Source: Desulfobaculum bizertense DSM 18034
GTDB taxonomy: Bacteria; Desulfobacterota; Desulfovibrionia; Desulfovibrionales; Desulfovibrionaceae
Direction of reading: 5' to 3'
DNA length: 64,000 nt
Assembly (NCBI RefSeq): GCF_900167065.1
Contig: NZ_FUYA01000001.1
Location: 62,001 to 126,000, forward strand
Position 1 is the first letter of the stretch; every line of letters starts with the position of its first letter. Made by a program: the position numbers and the translations under genes. This document shows, in pieces, positions 26,221 through 35,356 of the stretch. The notes beneath the pieces were generated by a model. The model did no database searches. It saw only the letters and a program-made list of their open reading frames with translations, and had not been told where the DNA came from.

Positions 26221-27333
26221 TTATTGAGGGAGGGGGAAGTGGAGTTTTCCATTCCAGTAGGCTGTGAAGGGGTGAAAGGCTTTCCATGCAAACCACATGG
26301 AGTGGGTTTCTGGAAGTCTCCGAAGCTGTGAGCTGTGAAGTGGTCCAGAGATGGCTTTGCCGTAGGGGTCCCAGACGGAGTGCGTTTCTCGGTCAATGAT
26401 GCGGCCGTTGCTTGCGGTGAAGTGAAGGGTTTGCCCTTCGAGGACCGCGGAGAAGAGCCGCACGGCACCGAGGCGCGAGTCGTAGAGGGCGGCAATGGTG
26501 GAGAGTCCGACGTCAATGCTGATGGCTTTCTGCTTGAGCATAGCACTGTACGAGACGGCGAGGGCTGCGTCAGCGTCAGTTGCTCCGATGATGTGCTCTT
26601 TGAGCGGAAAGCGCTCGTCGATGTGCATTGGCGGGAAAAAGAGAGCGTTGTTCCTGAAATAGCTTTGCAGGTCCTTGTACTCGCCATACGGGTTGTGCCC
26701 ATATTTTGACGGGGCGGTACCGGAGCGAGGGCGGGCGAGGACGCGAAGGTTGGGATAGGCAGCGCGAGCCTTGTCCCAGGTTGTCCAGATAACGGGAGAG
26801 CGCCGAAGGGTTTTGCCTTTGAGCTGCCCACCGAGGGCCTGCCCTAGAATCTGTGACCACTTGCTTCCTGTTGCGCGGTCATACAGGACGCGGTTGGAGC
26901 TGACGAGCATTCCGGTTGTACCGAGAGAAAAGGGAGTGCCATCAAGCTCGCCGACAAAGCAGGCGAGTGAGCCTGTCAGGGGGCAGAAGGTGAGGGAGCG
27001 AAGAACGCCGTCCTGCTCAAGGTTGACGACTTCGTGCCTTGCGAGGACGCGGAGCGGATAGACGAGGGCTTCGCGACCTGTGACGGCGGGTTCTTCGAGA
27101 AAGACCTGCTCGTCTGATTCGAGAAACAGAGCGGCGTCCTCGGCGCTGACAAAGGCTGGCCTGTCAATTGGACGGACAGCATCGCGCTCGGTAGCGGAGC
27201 CGACTGTAAATTTTTGATAGGTCCGCAGGTGGCTGTCTGTCAGATTTATGGCATGGGAAACTGTTGGGCTGACGCAAAGGAGCGAGGCAGCCAAAACGGT
27301 CGACAGAGTAAGTGACGTGCGGAACTTTTTCAT
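26221..27333 (-). CDS. Exported DUF3179 domain protein
   Basis: Secreted or periplasmic protein of 370 residues. The N-terminus MKKFRTSLTLSTVLAASLLC followed by a VSHA cleavage region is a Sec signal peptide. DUF3179 hallmarks follow: LTFCPLTGSLACF, LYDRATGSKWSQ-like RVLYDRATGSKW, and RPRSGTAPSKYGHNPYGEY. The function of DUF3179 is unknown. The open frame also allows a GTG start at 27378, but that lies inside a GC-rich hairpin with no ribosome site and would bury the signal peptide. It follows the unknown gene at 27431 after about 97 bases. Confidence 0.8.
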   Translation of the reverse strand: MKKFRTSLTLSTVLAASLLCVSPTVSHAINLTDSHLRTYQKFTVGSATERDAVRPIDRPAFVSAEDAALFLESDEQVFLEEPAVTGREALVYPLRVLARHEVVNLEQDGVLRSLTFCPLTGSLACFVGELDGTPFSLGTTGMLVSSNRVLYDRATGSKWSQILGQALGGQLKGKTLRRSPVIWTTWDKARAAYPNLRVLARPRSGTAPSKYGHNPYGEYKDLQSYFRNNALFFPPMHIDERFPLKEHIIGATDADAALAVSYSAMLKQKAISIDVGLSTIAALYDSRLGAVRLFSAVLEGQTLHFTASNGRIIDRETHSVWDPYGKAISGPLHSSQLRRLPETHSMWFAWKAFHPFTAYWNGKLHFPLPQ

Positions 27334-27430
27334 AATGCGGGTGTGTGTCCTGAAATCTTTGGGTGTCTGTTCCGGCACCCCTCGTGCCGGAAAACGAGAC
27401 GCTCATGCACCGGGCGTGAGAGCGAATCTA

Positions 27431-27994
27431 TTACATCCAGAATGTGCTGATGTTGCTGCCATTCATGGCGAGCTGGAAAGAGCTCTGGAAGAATTCAGTT
27501 TCGGTCTGGCTCAGATAGGCCTGAAGTCCAGTACGAGCCTGCATGAGAGACGGGGTGTTGTCGACTTTGTGCAGGGCCTCGGAGATGTCAGACATCTGGT
27601 CAAAAGCCTTGGTGAGGGTTGGATTGTCCTCAAAAGCCTTTGTGATTTGCTCAGCGTCGACATTGGCGTTGGAGATGTCAAAATGTCCGTCAGCGGCTTT
27701 GGTGATGGTGAACTGGGGTTTTTCGATGCCCATACCATTGAGCTGTTCCTGAAGCTCTTCGGCAAAAAAGCCTTTGAGCTGCTCGAGCTGCTCGCGAAGT
27801 CCTGCGACGACATCGCGGCTTGGGTCGGTGGCAATGAGGTTGGCGAGACGGTCGCCAAGGCTGGAGAGTTCGATGTGGTCGGAGCCTTGAGATGTACCGT
27901 CAGATTTTTCACGCCCCCGGCTTTCAACGTTGATCTGCTGCAAGGAAGCTGCAAGAGCGCCAGTCAGCGTGTTCTGTACACTGTTAAGAGCCAT
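27431..27994 (-). CDS. Hypothetical protein, 187 aa
   Basis: I do not recognise the family. It begins MALNSVQNTLTGALAASLQQ, has a polar middle (RGREKSDGTSQGSDHIELSS), a helical, glutamine- and leucine-rich part (LREQLEQLKGFFAEELQEQL) and ends QLAMNGSNISTFWM. There is no signal peptide or membrane helix. The low-complexity N-terminus and helical body recall flagellar or secretion-apparatus accessory proteins, but nothing decisive supports this. AAGGAG lies 7 bases before the ATG. Probably its own unit upstream of the DUF3179 gene. Confidence 0.65.
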   Translation of the reverse strand: MALNSVQNTLTGALAASLQQINVESRGREKSDGTSQGSDHIELSSLGDRLANLIATDPSRDVVAGLREQLEQLKGFFAEELQEQLNGMGIEKPQFTITKAADGHFDISNANVDAEQITKAFEDNPTLTKAFDQMSDISEALHKVDNTPSLMQARTGLQAYLSQTETEFFQSSFQLAMNGSNISTFWM

Positions 27995-28173
27995 TTTAGA
28001 TCTCCTTCTCTGGTCTGAAAAGTGTTAGCTGAAAGTGATTCCGCTGGTTCTGTAAGCAAAATTTGGACCATATTAATGTAAAGAATTGCGAAAGCAGATA
28101 CTGCGCGGCTTTTGAGAGGTGTGTTAAAAAACTGACGTGACGTTTTAAGGGCGGAGTGTCGTTTTTTCGACGC

Positions 28174-28206
28174 AAAAAAAGGGCAGTTCCGAAAGTGGAA
28201 CTGCCC
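28174..28206 (-). terminator. Terminator of the first NhaC-type gene
   Basis: GGGCAGTTCC pairs with GGAACTGCCC around GAAAGT; on the minus strand seven T residues follow. It lies 35 bases past the stop at 28241. Confidence 0.9.
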
Positions 28207-28240
28207 TGTGCTGTCAGAAATCTGTCGAAGAGACAGGAAC

Positions 28241-29965
28241 TTAGGCAGGAAGCTTTTTACCGAAGATGCGAATCATCAGCAGGGTAGCAACGATGCCAAG
28301 CGGGAGGACAATCATTACGGGAAGGCCGAGGCCAGCCGGAATGTAGCCAAAGAAGATGGTTACGGCAGCCACGGACAGGGCGTAGATGAGCTGCGTCCTA
28401 ACGTGGTCAAGGTGGTCACAGGCTGAACCCATCGAAGACAGAATAGTTGTGTCGGAGATGGGGGAGCAGTGGTCACCAAAGATAGCACCAGTCAGAACAG
28501 CACCGACGTTCATGATGACGTAGGCGTGGTCCGGGTTGATGGCGAATGCCAGCGGGATAGCCAGCGGCATCATGATGCCCATTGTGCCGTAGGAGGTTCC
28601 TGTTGCAAACGAGATGAAGGAACCAAGGATAAAGATGATGGAAGAAAGCAGGAACGGCGGAATAGAGTCAGACAGAATCTGAACGAGATATGTTGCGGTT
28701 CCAAGCTCCTTGATGACGCCAGACAGGGACCATGCGAGCAGCAGGATGACGGCGGTGATGTTCAGGGATTTGACACCCTGCACCCAGATGGAAACAGCTT
28801 CTTCCAGCTTAAAGATACCGCGTGCAAGACCGATGAGGATTGCGACAATACCGGCGAGCAGTGCGGACTGGAACAGAACCACGGAGGCGTCGGAGCCACC
28901 GAAGCAGGACTGAATGGTGTAGAATGCCAGCGGATGGTTGGTGACCTGCTCGATGAGAGCCTTGTCAGAACCAGCCATAATGGCGTTGTACCCGTTGAAG
29001 TAGAAGCCGAGGAAGGCCGCGCCGATCAGGGTGCCAATGGGGATAATGGCGTACCAGATGCTGGCCTTGACTCCTGGGTGCGGCTCAAGTCCTGTTGCTT
29101 CATCGGCGACCATGGGCTTGGCGCTGTCATCAATGACTTTGCCTGTGGTGCGTGCGCGATGCTCAGCCTTGTGCATGGGGCCAAATTCGCGAAGCATCCA
29201 GACGGTGCCGAGGATGAAGATCAGGATAAAGATGTTGTAAAAACGGTAAGGAATGGTTTCGACGAAAGCGCCATAGGCGTTGGTGGTGATGCCAACGGAC
29301 TGGAAGCCGTCACGAATCAGACCGATTTCGTACGCGACCCAGGTCGAAATCAGGGCGATACCGGCGATAGGTGCTGCTGTAGCGTCAATGAGGAAGGCGA
29401 GCTTTTCGCGGGAAACCTTCATGCGGTCGGTAACCGGGCGCATGATCGGGCCAACAGTCAGAGAGTTGGCGTAGTCGTCAAAGAAGATCAGGATACCCAT
29501 GACCCAGGTGACGAACTGTGAGCTTCTGGGGCTGTTTGCTTTCTTGGCGAGAGCTTCGGCGATGGCCTTTGCGCCACCCATCTTGGAAACAACAGCGATC
29601 ATGCCACCGATGGCGAGGCACTGAAGAACAATACCAGCGTTCCATGGGTCAGCAAGAGAGTTGAGAATTTCGCCAGAGAAACGGAGGAAGCCGTTGACGA
29701 AACCGTCGTAGATGGCAAAGCCTTTTCCTTCGAGCATGAAACAGCCAGTAAACACGCCGAGGAACAGGGAAAAGATAACATTTTTCGTGATGAACGCGAG
29801 CACGATGGCGATAAGCGGGGGAAGAAGTGTGAGCATGCCATAGTACTTGGCATTTGCCGGGCCAAGACTGGCGTCTGCGGCAAAAGCGTTTGCGGCGAAC
29901 AGAAGCAGCATGGGGAGTGCTACTCCGAGTCCGGAAAGCGTTCTGGTAAGGAATCGCTGTCGCAT
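28241..29965 (-). CDS. Na+/H+ antiporter, NhaC family (574 aa)
   Basis: Inner-membrane secondary transporter of 574 residues. It has an N-terminal hydrophobic segment ending AANAFAADA that could be a signal or first helix, then 11-12 hydrophobic helices. NhaC-type motifs include FFDDYANSLTVGPIMRPVTD, ATAAPIAGIALISTWVAYE and ATGTSYGTMGIMMPLAIPLA, and GAIFGDHCSPISDTTILSS in the last third. The family exchanges sodium for protons or, in some members, amino and organic acids. It is longer than classic NhaC because of a central hydrophilic insertion with HKAEHRARTTGK. It lies downstream of a second, shorter NhaC-type gene but has its own leader. Confidence 0.88.
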   Translation of the reverse strand: MRQRFLTRTLSGLGVALPMLLLFAANAFAADASLGPANAKYYGMLTLLPPLIAIVLAFITKNVIFSLFLGVFTGCFMLEGKGFAIYDGFVNGFLRFSGEILNSLADPWNAGIVLQCLAIGGMIAVVSKMGGAKAIAEALAKKANSPRSSQFVTWVMGILIFFDDYANSLTVGPIMRPVTDRMKVSREKLAFLIDATAAPIAGIALISTWVAYEIGLIRDGFQSVGITTNAYGAFVETIPYRFYNIFILIFILGTVWMLREFGPMHKAEHRARTTGKVIDDSAKPMVADEATGLEPHPGVKASIWYAIIPIGTLIGAAFLGFYFNGYNAIMAGSDKALIEQVTNHPLAFYTIQSCFGGSDASVVLFQSALLAGIVAILIGLARGIFKLEEAVSIWVQGVKSLNITAVILLLAWSLSGVIKELGTATYLVQILSDSIPPFLLSSIIFILGSFISFATGTSYGTMGIMMPLAIPLAFAINPDHAYVIMNVGAVLTGAIFGDHCSPISDTTILSSMGSACDHLDHVRTQLIYALSVAAVTIFFGYIPAGLGLPVMIVLPLGIVATLLMIRIFGKKLPA

Positions 29966-30063
29966 TGAAGTGAACCTCTCTTCTTATGGGAGTGTAAGTT
30001 TGAGCTGCCTTGGTGCAGCTTTTTATGGGTAAACTAATAATAAAAAGGGTACAATACCCAAAG

Positions 30064-30091
30064 ACGCAGTCCGGCAAATGCCAGACTGCGT
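30064..30091 (-). terminator. Hairpin after the second NhaC-type gene
   Basis: ACGCAGTC/GACTGCGT with inner GGC/GCC forms a stem about 68 bases past the stop at 30159. The T tract on the minus strand is poor at once, but a further small hairpin GGGTA/TACCC followed by TTTTTA lies just beyond, at about 30042-30058. Confidence 0.55.
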
Positions 30092-30158
30092 TATTATCAA
30101 GGTCCTTCTGCTCTTGGCGCAACGTTGTGAGTGCTGCACCAAAAACTAACCGGATAAA

Positions 30159-31469
30159 CTACTGTTTTCGAACTTTGGGAAATCCGAAGAGGATGCTGAG
30201 AATAGAGACTGCGGCGAGAATGTAGCAGTAGTACATGTTGCTCATGATGCTAATTGGCGAGAGGGAAGCGATGGAGCCAGCGAGCAAAATCTGTGCACCG
30301 TAGGGGACAAGGCCCTGAATGACGCAGGAGAAGATGTCGAGAAGGCTTGCGCTGCGGCGCGGGTCAAGACCATTCTTTTGGGCAATTTCTTTGGCAACGC
30401 CACCGGTAACAATAATTGCGACAGTATTGTTTGCGGTGCAGCAGTTAACAAGGCTGACCAAAGCGGCAATGGAGAGTTCTCCAGCCTTCTGGCTACGGCT
30501 TCCCTTTGTGACGCGCTCGATGAAGTTCAGAATGGAGGTGATGCCGCCGCCGCGCTTGATAAGCGCGCCAAGGCCGCCAATCATGAGCGAAAGCACCATG
30601 ATTTCCTGCATTCCGGTGAATCCACCGTAAATATCCTTGGACAGGTTCAGCAGGGTGTAGCCGTCATTCATGACAAGGCCAACACCGCCAGCAAGCACGA
30701 TGCCTGTCATCAGTACGATAAAGACGTTGATGCCAGCCAGCGCCAGACCAAGAACGCCAAGGTATGGCAGAATCTTGACAATCTGGTATTCACCGCTGTG
30801 GTGAACAGAGCCGCTTGCGCCAAGGAAGGCAAAAATAAGTATGCTCAAAATTGCTGCAGGCAGGGCAATGCCAAAGTTCATTTTGAACTTGTCCTGCATG
30901 TTACAACCCTGAGTACGGGTTGCAGCAATTGTTGTGTCAGAAATCATGGAGAGGTTATCGCCGAACATGGCGCCACCAGCTACGGCACCGACGAGCAGGG
31001 CCATAGAAATATCGGTCTTGGCGGCGACACCCACTGCGATGGGTGCAACTGCCGCGATGGTTCCCATAGAGGTGCCCATTGCGGTAGAAATGAATGCACC
31101 AATGACGAACAGTCCAGGCAGAACCATTGATGCAGGGATGATTGACAGGCCAAAGTTGACAGTGGATTCCACACCGCCAACAGAACCGGCAACCTTGGCA
31201 AAAGCGCCTGCGAGCAGGTAGATCATGCACATAGTCACGATACTTCCATCTCCAGCACCTTCAATAAAGGCGCCGATGCTCTCGGTGGCTTTTTCGCGGG
31301 CCATCATCACAGCCAAAACAATGGCTGGAAGGATGGCGACGGTTGCGGATACCTGATAAAACGCCATCTTCGTACCGGACAACGTCAGCCAGGTGCCCGT
31401 ACCGATGAAGATGACGAGGAACACGGCCAGCGGCAGAAGCGCTAGCGCATTTCCTTTCCCTGAGTTCAT
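30159..31469 (-). CDS. Na+/H+ antiporter, NhaC family (436 aa)
   Basis: Inner-membrane transporter of 436 residues with about 11 helices. Family segments: FISTAMGTSMGTIAAVAPIA, GAVAGGAMFGDNLSMISDTT and TKGSRSQKAGELSIAALVSL with VNCCTANNTVAIIVTGG. The match between the MFGDNLSMISDTT motif here and IFGDHCSPISDTT in the neighbouring antiporter shows common ancestry, though the proteins have diverged strongly. It may move ions or an organic substrate; function is inferred from family only. Transcribed towards the other NhaC-type gene, with terminator-like hairpins between. Confidence 0.85.
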   Translation of the reverse strand: MNSGKGNALALLPLAVFLVIFIGTGTWLTLSGTKMAFYQVSATVAILPAIVLAVMMAREKATESIGAFIEGAGDGSIVTMCMIYLLAGAFAKVAGSVGGVESTVNFGLSIIPASMVLPGLFVIGAFISTAMGTSMGTIAAVAPIAVGVAAKTDISMALLVGAVAGGAMFGDNLSMISDTTIAATRTQGCNMQDKFKMNFGIALPAAILSILIFAFLGASGSVHHSGEYQIVKILPYLGVLGLALAGINVFIVLMTGIVLAGGVGLVMNDGYTLLNLSKDIYGGFTGMQEIMVLSLMIGGLGALIKRGGGITSILNFIERVTKGSRSQKAGELSIAALVSLVNCCTANNTVAIIVTGGVAKEIAQKNGLDPRRSASLLDIFSCVIQGLVPYGAQILLAGSIASLSPISIMSNMYYCYILAAVSILSILFGFPKVRKQ

Positions 31470-31602
31470 TGATTACTTTCCTATGCAGGCCCCACGCGGG
31501 GCGTTTCATGTGATTGTGTCAAGACGAACCTCTGTCAAAGTTATTTTGATTATGCTGAGAACAGGGAAATTGCAAGTGAGATATTTTGTATTGCTATGCT
31601 AG

Positions 31603-31622
31603 TGAAAATCTCTGTATTTTCA
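31603..31622. promoter_or_regulatory. Inverted repeat upstream of the DUF2238 gene
   Basis: TGAAAAT and ATTTTCA, separated by CTCTGT, form a 7-6-7 inverted repeat in the spacer between the divergent NhaC-type and DUF2238 genes, 46 bases before the latter. It could be an operator; no terminator tract is attached. Confidence 0.3.
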
Positions 31623-31668
31623 TAATACTACGTAAAAAGAATCTCGTACGGTAGAAAAGGAGCTTCTC

Positions 31669-32286
31669 ATGCGACGAAAAAAACAGAGACTTCCAGGTTT
31701 TCTTGCGACAGTCTTTGTCCCATTCTGGGTGTACATGGCTATTAATCCATTTGCCCGTGATGTCTGGTGGGCAGAAAATATTCCTATAATGGCTGTTTTC
31801 CTGCTGCTTGTCCTGACGTACAGGTCATTTCGTTTTTCCAGTCTGGCCTATGCGTTTATGGCATTTTGGCTGTTCTGGCATACTATTGGCGGGCACTACA
31901 CCTTTGCCAATGTTCCCTTTGATGCGTTTACGGACTTTTTTGGATTTGAACGCAATCACTTTGACCGTATTGGGCATTTTTCTGTGGGCTTTTATGCCTT
32001 CCCTATTGCTGAACTGCTTTTGCGAAAACGATGGTGTGGCCCTGTACTGGCCTGCTTCTTTGCGCTGTTTTCCATTATGTCCATTGCCGCAGGTTATGAA
32101 ATTATAGAATGGATTTATGCGGTTTCGGATGGTGGTGAAGCGGGTGTCGAGTTCCTTGGAGCACAGGGAGACATCTGGGATGCGCAAAAAGATATGCTGG
32201 CAGACACATTGGGTGCTGTATTTTCTTTGGCCGTATTCTACGTGCTAGGACGTCACAGAGTGCATCGCTCAAGTCTTTTGGACTAG
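31669..32286 (+). CDS. DUF2238 / YjdF-like inner membrane protein
   Basis: Integral membrane protein of 205 residues with about six helices. Family-typical residues are visible: FWHTIGGHYTFANVPF, FFGFERNHFDRIGHFSVGF and the end of the protein with GYEIIEWIYA and QGDIWDAQKDMLADTLGAV. The conserved histidines and acidic residues suggest metal or proton handling, but the family has no assigned role. GGAG precedes the ATG by 6 bases. Single-gene unit closed by a terminator. Confidence 0.82.
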   Translation: MRRKKQRLPGFLATVFVPFWVYMAINPFARDVWWAENIPIMAVFLLLVLTYRSFRFSSLAYAFMAFWLFWHTIGGHYTFANVPFDAFTDFFGFERNHFDRIGHFSVGFYAFPIAELLLRKRWCGPVLACFFALFSIMSIAAGYEIIEWIYAVSDGGEAGVEFLGAQGDIWDAQKDMLADTLGAVFSLAVFYVLGRHRVHRSSLLD

Positions 32287-32307
32287 AGCCAGCACACAGC
32301 GAGAAAA

Positions 32308-32341
32308 GAAAGCCATGTCCGGGATGGGACGTGGCTTTTTT
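32308..32341 (+). terminator. Terminator of the DUF2238 gene
   Basis: AAAGCCA-GTCC pairs with GGGAC-TGGCTTT with one mismatch and runs into T residues, touching the 3' end of the convergent nuclease-like gene. Confidence 0.8.
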
Positions 32342-32840
32342 ATTGGCGTCGAGGAACCGGAGGGAGTCCGGCACAGCGTTTGACGAGAGGAGCTGGGAGG
32401 CTTTGGAGCAGACCGGTGTGCAGGACACCCCAAAGTCCAATGCAGACTGCTTCGGCGGCATCATGCCGCAGGGAGCTTGGTGCCTTGGCTCCGGCCCAGC
32501 TGATGATGCTTCGTGCGAGTTGCCCTGCGGAGGCTTTGGCGTGTGATGCGTCTTTGCGTTCGCGAGGATGAAAAAAATGCTGGCGCCAGACTTCCGCGGC
32601 AATGACCGTGACGGAAAGCTCCCGGCGCAGGGCTTCCCGTTCCCAGATTTCGGCGAGCGGGCCACCGCCTTCGAGTATGCAGAAATCAAGCTCGGGACAG
32701 GAACGCAAAATGCCGGGGGCACCTTTTTTGAGGCGGGCTGCGCTTCCAAAATTGTGGGATCGGTACCAGACAAGACGGCCGTCAGCGCCATACAGGGCAA
32801 GGCCTGTGCGGACTCCAAGGTCGACCGCGAGCAGGCTCAT
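32340..32840 (-). CDS. RuvC/RNase H-fold nuclease-like protein
   Basis: Protein of 166 residues with the acidic pattern of RuvC- or YqgF-like nucleases: LLAVDLGVRTGLALYG at the N-terminus (first Asp), DFCILEGGGPL in the middle (Glu), and RHDAAEAVCIGLWG near the C-terminus (last Asp). Family members resolve or trim structured nucleic acids; this one is not close to either RuvC or YqgF as I know them. Start chosen at 32840 because its ATG overlaps the TGA of the ABC ATPase gene, implying coupled translation; the longer frame (to 32909) would overlap that gene by 70 bases. Confidence 0.65.
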   Translation of the reverse strand: MSLLAVDLGVRTGLALYGADGRLVWYRSHNFGSAARLKKGAPGILRSCPELDFCILEGGGPLAEIWEREALRRELSVTVIAAEVWRQHFFHPRERKDASHAKASAGQLARSIISWAGAKAPSSLRHDAAEAVCIGLWGVLHTGLLQSLPAPLVKRCAGLPPVPRRQ

Positions 32841-33796
32841 GAGGCGTGCAGCCAGCAGCGGACTCTGCGTGAACCGTCGCGGACAAGTTCGGGAGCCTGC
32901 TCCCGGCATTTGTCCATGGCGTACGGGCAGCGGGGGTGGAACCGGCAGCCTGTGGGCAGGTCATAGAGGTTGGGCACCAGTCCGCTAATGGGGCGCAGGG
33001 TCTGGTCCTGATCGATGCGGGGGACTGAGCGCATAAGCCCTTTGGTGTAGGGATGGAGTGGCTCGTGGAAAATGTCTTCCACCGGGGATTCTTCGACGAT
33101 GTGACCAGCGTACATGACAGCGACACGGGTGCAGGTCTGGGCCACGACGCCGAGGTCGTGAGTGATGTAGATGACAGATGCCTGTCGTTTGTGCTGGAGT
33201 TCCATCATCAGTTCCAGAATCTGGGCCTGAATGGTGACGTCGAGGGCTGTTGTGGGTTCGTCCGCAAGCACAAGCTCCGGGTCACAGGCGAGTGCCATTG
33301 CAATGACAACGCGCTGACGCATGCCGCCGCTCAGTTCATGAGGGTAGGCTGCGGCCCGGCGGCGGGCTTCGGGGATGCCAACGGCGTGGAGCATGTCCAC
33401 GGCCATGTCTTTGGCGTCTTTTTGGGAGAGCTTGCGGTGCAGGCGAAGAGCTTCGGCAATCTGTTCGCCCACCTTAAAAACAGGATTGAGGCTGGTCATT
33501 GGCTCCTGAAAGATCATGCCGATGCGATTGCCGCGGATGCGCTGCATGTCTTTTTCGGGCAGGGTGAGGAGTTCGGTGTCCCCAAGCCTGATGGAACCAG
33601 AGACTATTTTTCCGGGAGGGGAGGGCACAAGGCGCATGATGGACAGGGCCAGCATGGTTTTTCCGCAGCCAGATTCGCCAACAATGGCCAGTGGTTCGCC
33701 TTTGTCCACGTGCAGGGAAACGCCATCAACCGCATGGGCCACGCCGTGCGAGGTAAAAAACTGGGTCTGGAGATCCGAAATGGTGAGCAGCTGCAT
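32837..33796 (-). CDS. Oligopeptide/dipeptide ABC transporter ATPase (DppD/OppD type), orphan
   Basis: Cytoplasmic ATPase of 319 residues. Walker A GESGCGKTMLA, Q-loop FQEPMTSLNP, signature LSGGMRQRV, Walker B LVLADEPTTALD, and the C-terminal oligopeptide-transporter extension with cysteines (CRFHPRCPYAMDKC). Such subunits pair with DppF, two permeases and a binding protein, none of which is in this window. An upstream in-frame start at 33895 is possible but lacks a ribosome site; 33796 gives the canonical MQLLTISDLQTQF. The RuvC-like gene overlaps its stop. Confidence 0.9.
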   Translation of the reverse strand: MQLLTISDLQTQFFTSHGVAHAVDGVSLHVDKGEPLAIVGESGCGKTMLALSIMRLVPSPPGKIVSGSIRLGDTELLTLPEKDMQRIRGNRIGMIFQEPMTSLNPVFKVGEQIAEALRLHRKLSQKDAKDMAVDMLHAVGIPEARRRAAAYPHELSGGMRQRVVIAMALACDPELVLADEPTTALDVTIQAQILELMMELQHKRQASVIYITHDLGVVAQTCTRVAVMYAGHIVEESPVEDIFHEPLHPYTKGLMRSVPRIDQDQTLRPISGLVPNLYDLPTGCRFHPRCPYAMDKCREQAPELVRDGSRRVRCWLHAS

Positions 33797-34001
33797 GAAG
33801 GTATTTGCCTCTCGGGTGGAATTATGAAAAATAGCGTTCTCGCAAACATTGTGAAGCGGGCCGTCCTGTGTTGTCAATGCGCGGCACCTTGCCACTGCGG
33901 TTTCAGTGCGTATTTTTACATGAAACAGGGTCCGGCTGTGGTATACTCAGTGTCCCCGGTTGTGGGGAACCTATGTCTTTTTTCCAAGAATCGAGGTCAG
34001 A

Positions 34002-35330
34002 GTGACTCAGGCAAAAGTAGCTGTCATTGGCGGCGGCCTTGCAGGCTGTGAATGTGTATGGCGTCTGGCGCAGGCTGGCATTGCCACTGTGCTGTATGAA
34101 ATGAAACCGGAAAAGTATTCTCCGGCACATGTGGAAGAGGGACTGGCCGAGCTGGTTTGTTCCAATTCGTTCCGCAGTGACGAACCCGTCACCGCCATTG
34201 GCATCCTGAAGCGCGAAATGCGCGACATGGGAAGTCTGGTGCTGGAAGCTGCTGACGCAACCTGCGTTCCCGCAGGCAAGGCGCTGGCCGTGGATCGCAA
34301 AAAGTTTTCTGCCTACGTGACGGACAAGGTGGAGTCGCATCCCCTGGTTACTGTTATTCGGCGCGAGATTCCGTCTCTGGATGATGCCGAGCTGGAGCAG
34401 TACGAGACGGTGGTTTTGGCCGCCGGACCGCTGGCAAGCGACAGTATGGCCGCGAGCCTTGCCGAGGTCGTGGGTGATGAGCGCCTGTATTTTTATGATG
34501 CCATTGCGCCGATTGTGACCGCAGACTCCGTCAATCTTGACGTGGCATTCTGGGGTTCACGCTGGCGTCCGGAAGACAGCGATTACCTCAACTGCCCCAT
34601 GACTGAGGAAGAATACAACGCGTTTTATGATGCCTTGCTTGAGGCGGAGAAAGTCCAGCCTCGCGACTTTGAAAAAGAAGTGCATTTTGAAGGGTGTCTG
34701 CCCATTGAGGCAATGGCCGAGCGTGGTATCAAGACCCTGACCTTTGGGCCGCTCAAGCCTGTTGGCCTGCCCAATCCGCACAAGGACGGGGAGCAGGCTT
34801 TTGCTATTGTGCAGCTTCGGGCCGAAAATGCAGAAAAAACCAGCTTCAACATGGTTGGATTCCAGACCAAGCTGAAATACCCTGAGCAGAAACGGGTGTT
34901 CCGCATGATTCCGGGACTGGAAAATGCAGAATTTGAGCGCCTCGGCAGCATCCATCGCAATACCTATGTGAATGCACCGCACAGCCTGAGCGAGACCCTC
35001 CAGCTTAAGAATCGTCCCAGTGTCTATCTTGCCGGGCAGATTACGGGCGTTGAGGGCTATGTTGAATCCTCGGCCTGTGGGCTGTGGCTCGGTGCGCACC
35101 TTGCTGCCAAGCTGAACGGAAAAGAGATCGGCCTGCCGCCTCGCGAAAGTTGCCTTGGGGCGCTGCTTTCTCACCTGCGTACAGAAGTAAAGAATTTCCA
35201 GCCGTCTAACGTGCAGTTTGGCCTGATGCCCGCGCTAAATCAGCGTGCAGGCAAGAAAAAACGTAAGGAACTCTATGCTCAGCGTGCCCTGGATTCCTGG
35301 GCTGCGTGGAAGCAGGAGAACGATCTTTAG
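34002..35330 (+). CDS. trmFO: TrmFO, folate/FAD-dependent tRNA U54 methyltransferase
   Basis: tRNA-modifying flavoenzyme of 442 residues that makes 5-methyluridine 54 using methylenetetrahydrofolate. The N-terminal FAD motif VIGGGLAGCECVWRLAQAG is followed by the family signature YEMKPEKYSPAH and LVCSNSFRSD. The C-terminal part holds LAGQITGVEGYVESSACGL. The GTG at 34002 is preferred because GAGG lies 5 bases upstream and it gives the normal N-terminus; an ATG at 33960 would add 14 residues. It is followed 26 bases later by the EVE-domain gene, then SlyX, a probable small operon. Confidence 0.93.
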   Translation: MTQAKVAVIGGGLAGCECVWRLAQAGIATVLYEMKPEKYSPAHVEEGLAELVCSNSFRSDEPVTAIGILKREMRDMGSLVLEAADATCVPAGKALAVDRKKFSAYVTDKVESHPLVTVIRREIPSLDDAELEQYETVVLAAGPLASDSMAASLAEVVGDERLYFYDAIAPIVTADSVNLDVAFWGSRWRPEDSDYLNCPMTEEEYNAFYDALLEAEKVQPRDFEKEVHFEGCLPIEAMAERGIKTLTFGPLKPVGLPNPHKDGEQAFAIVQLRAENAEKTSFNMVGFQTKLKYPEQKRVFRMIPGLENAEFERLGSIHRNTYVNAPHSLSETLQLKNRPSVYLAGQITGVEGYVESSACGLWLGAHLAAKLNGKEIGLPPRESCLGALLSHLRTEVKNFQPSNVQFGLMPALNQRAGKKKRKELYAQRALDSWAAWKQENDL

Positions 35331-35356
35331 AATTTTCTGGGGCAAAGGAGGAGCAG

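Noticed and set aside
27370-27390. CCGGCAC/GTGCCGG hairpin between the 187-residue gene and the DUF3179 gene as a terminator.
   Set aside because: No T tract on either strand; it may be a weak structure or chance. It was used only as an argument against the GTG start at 27378.
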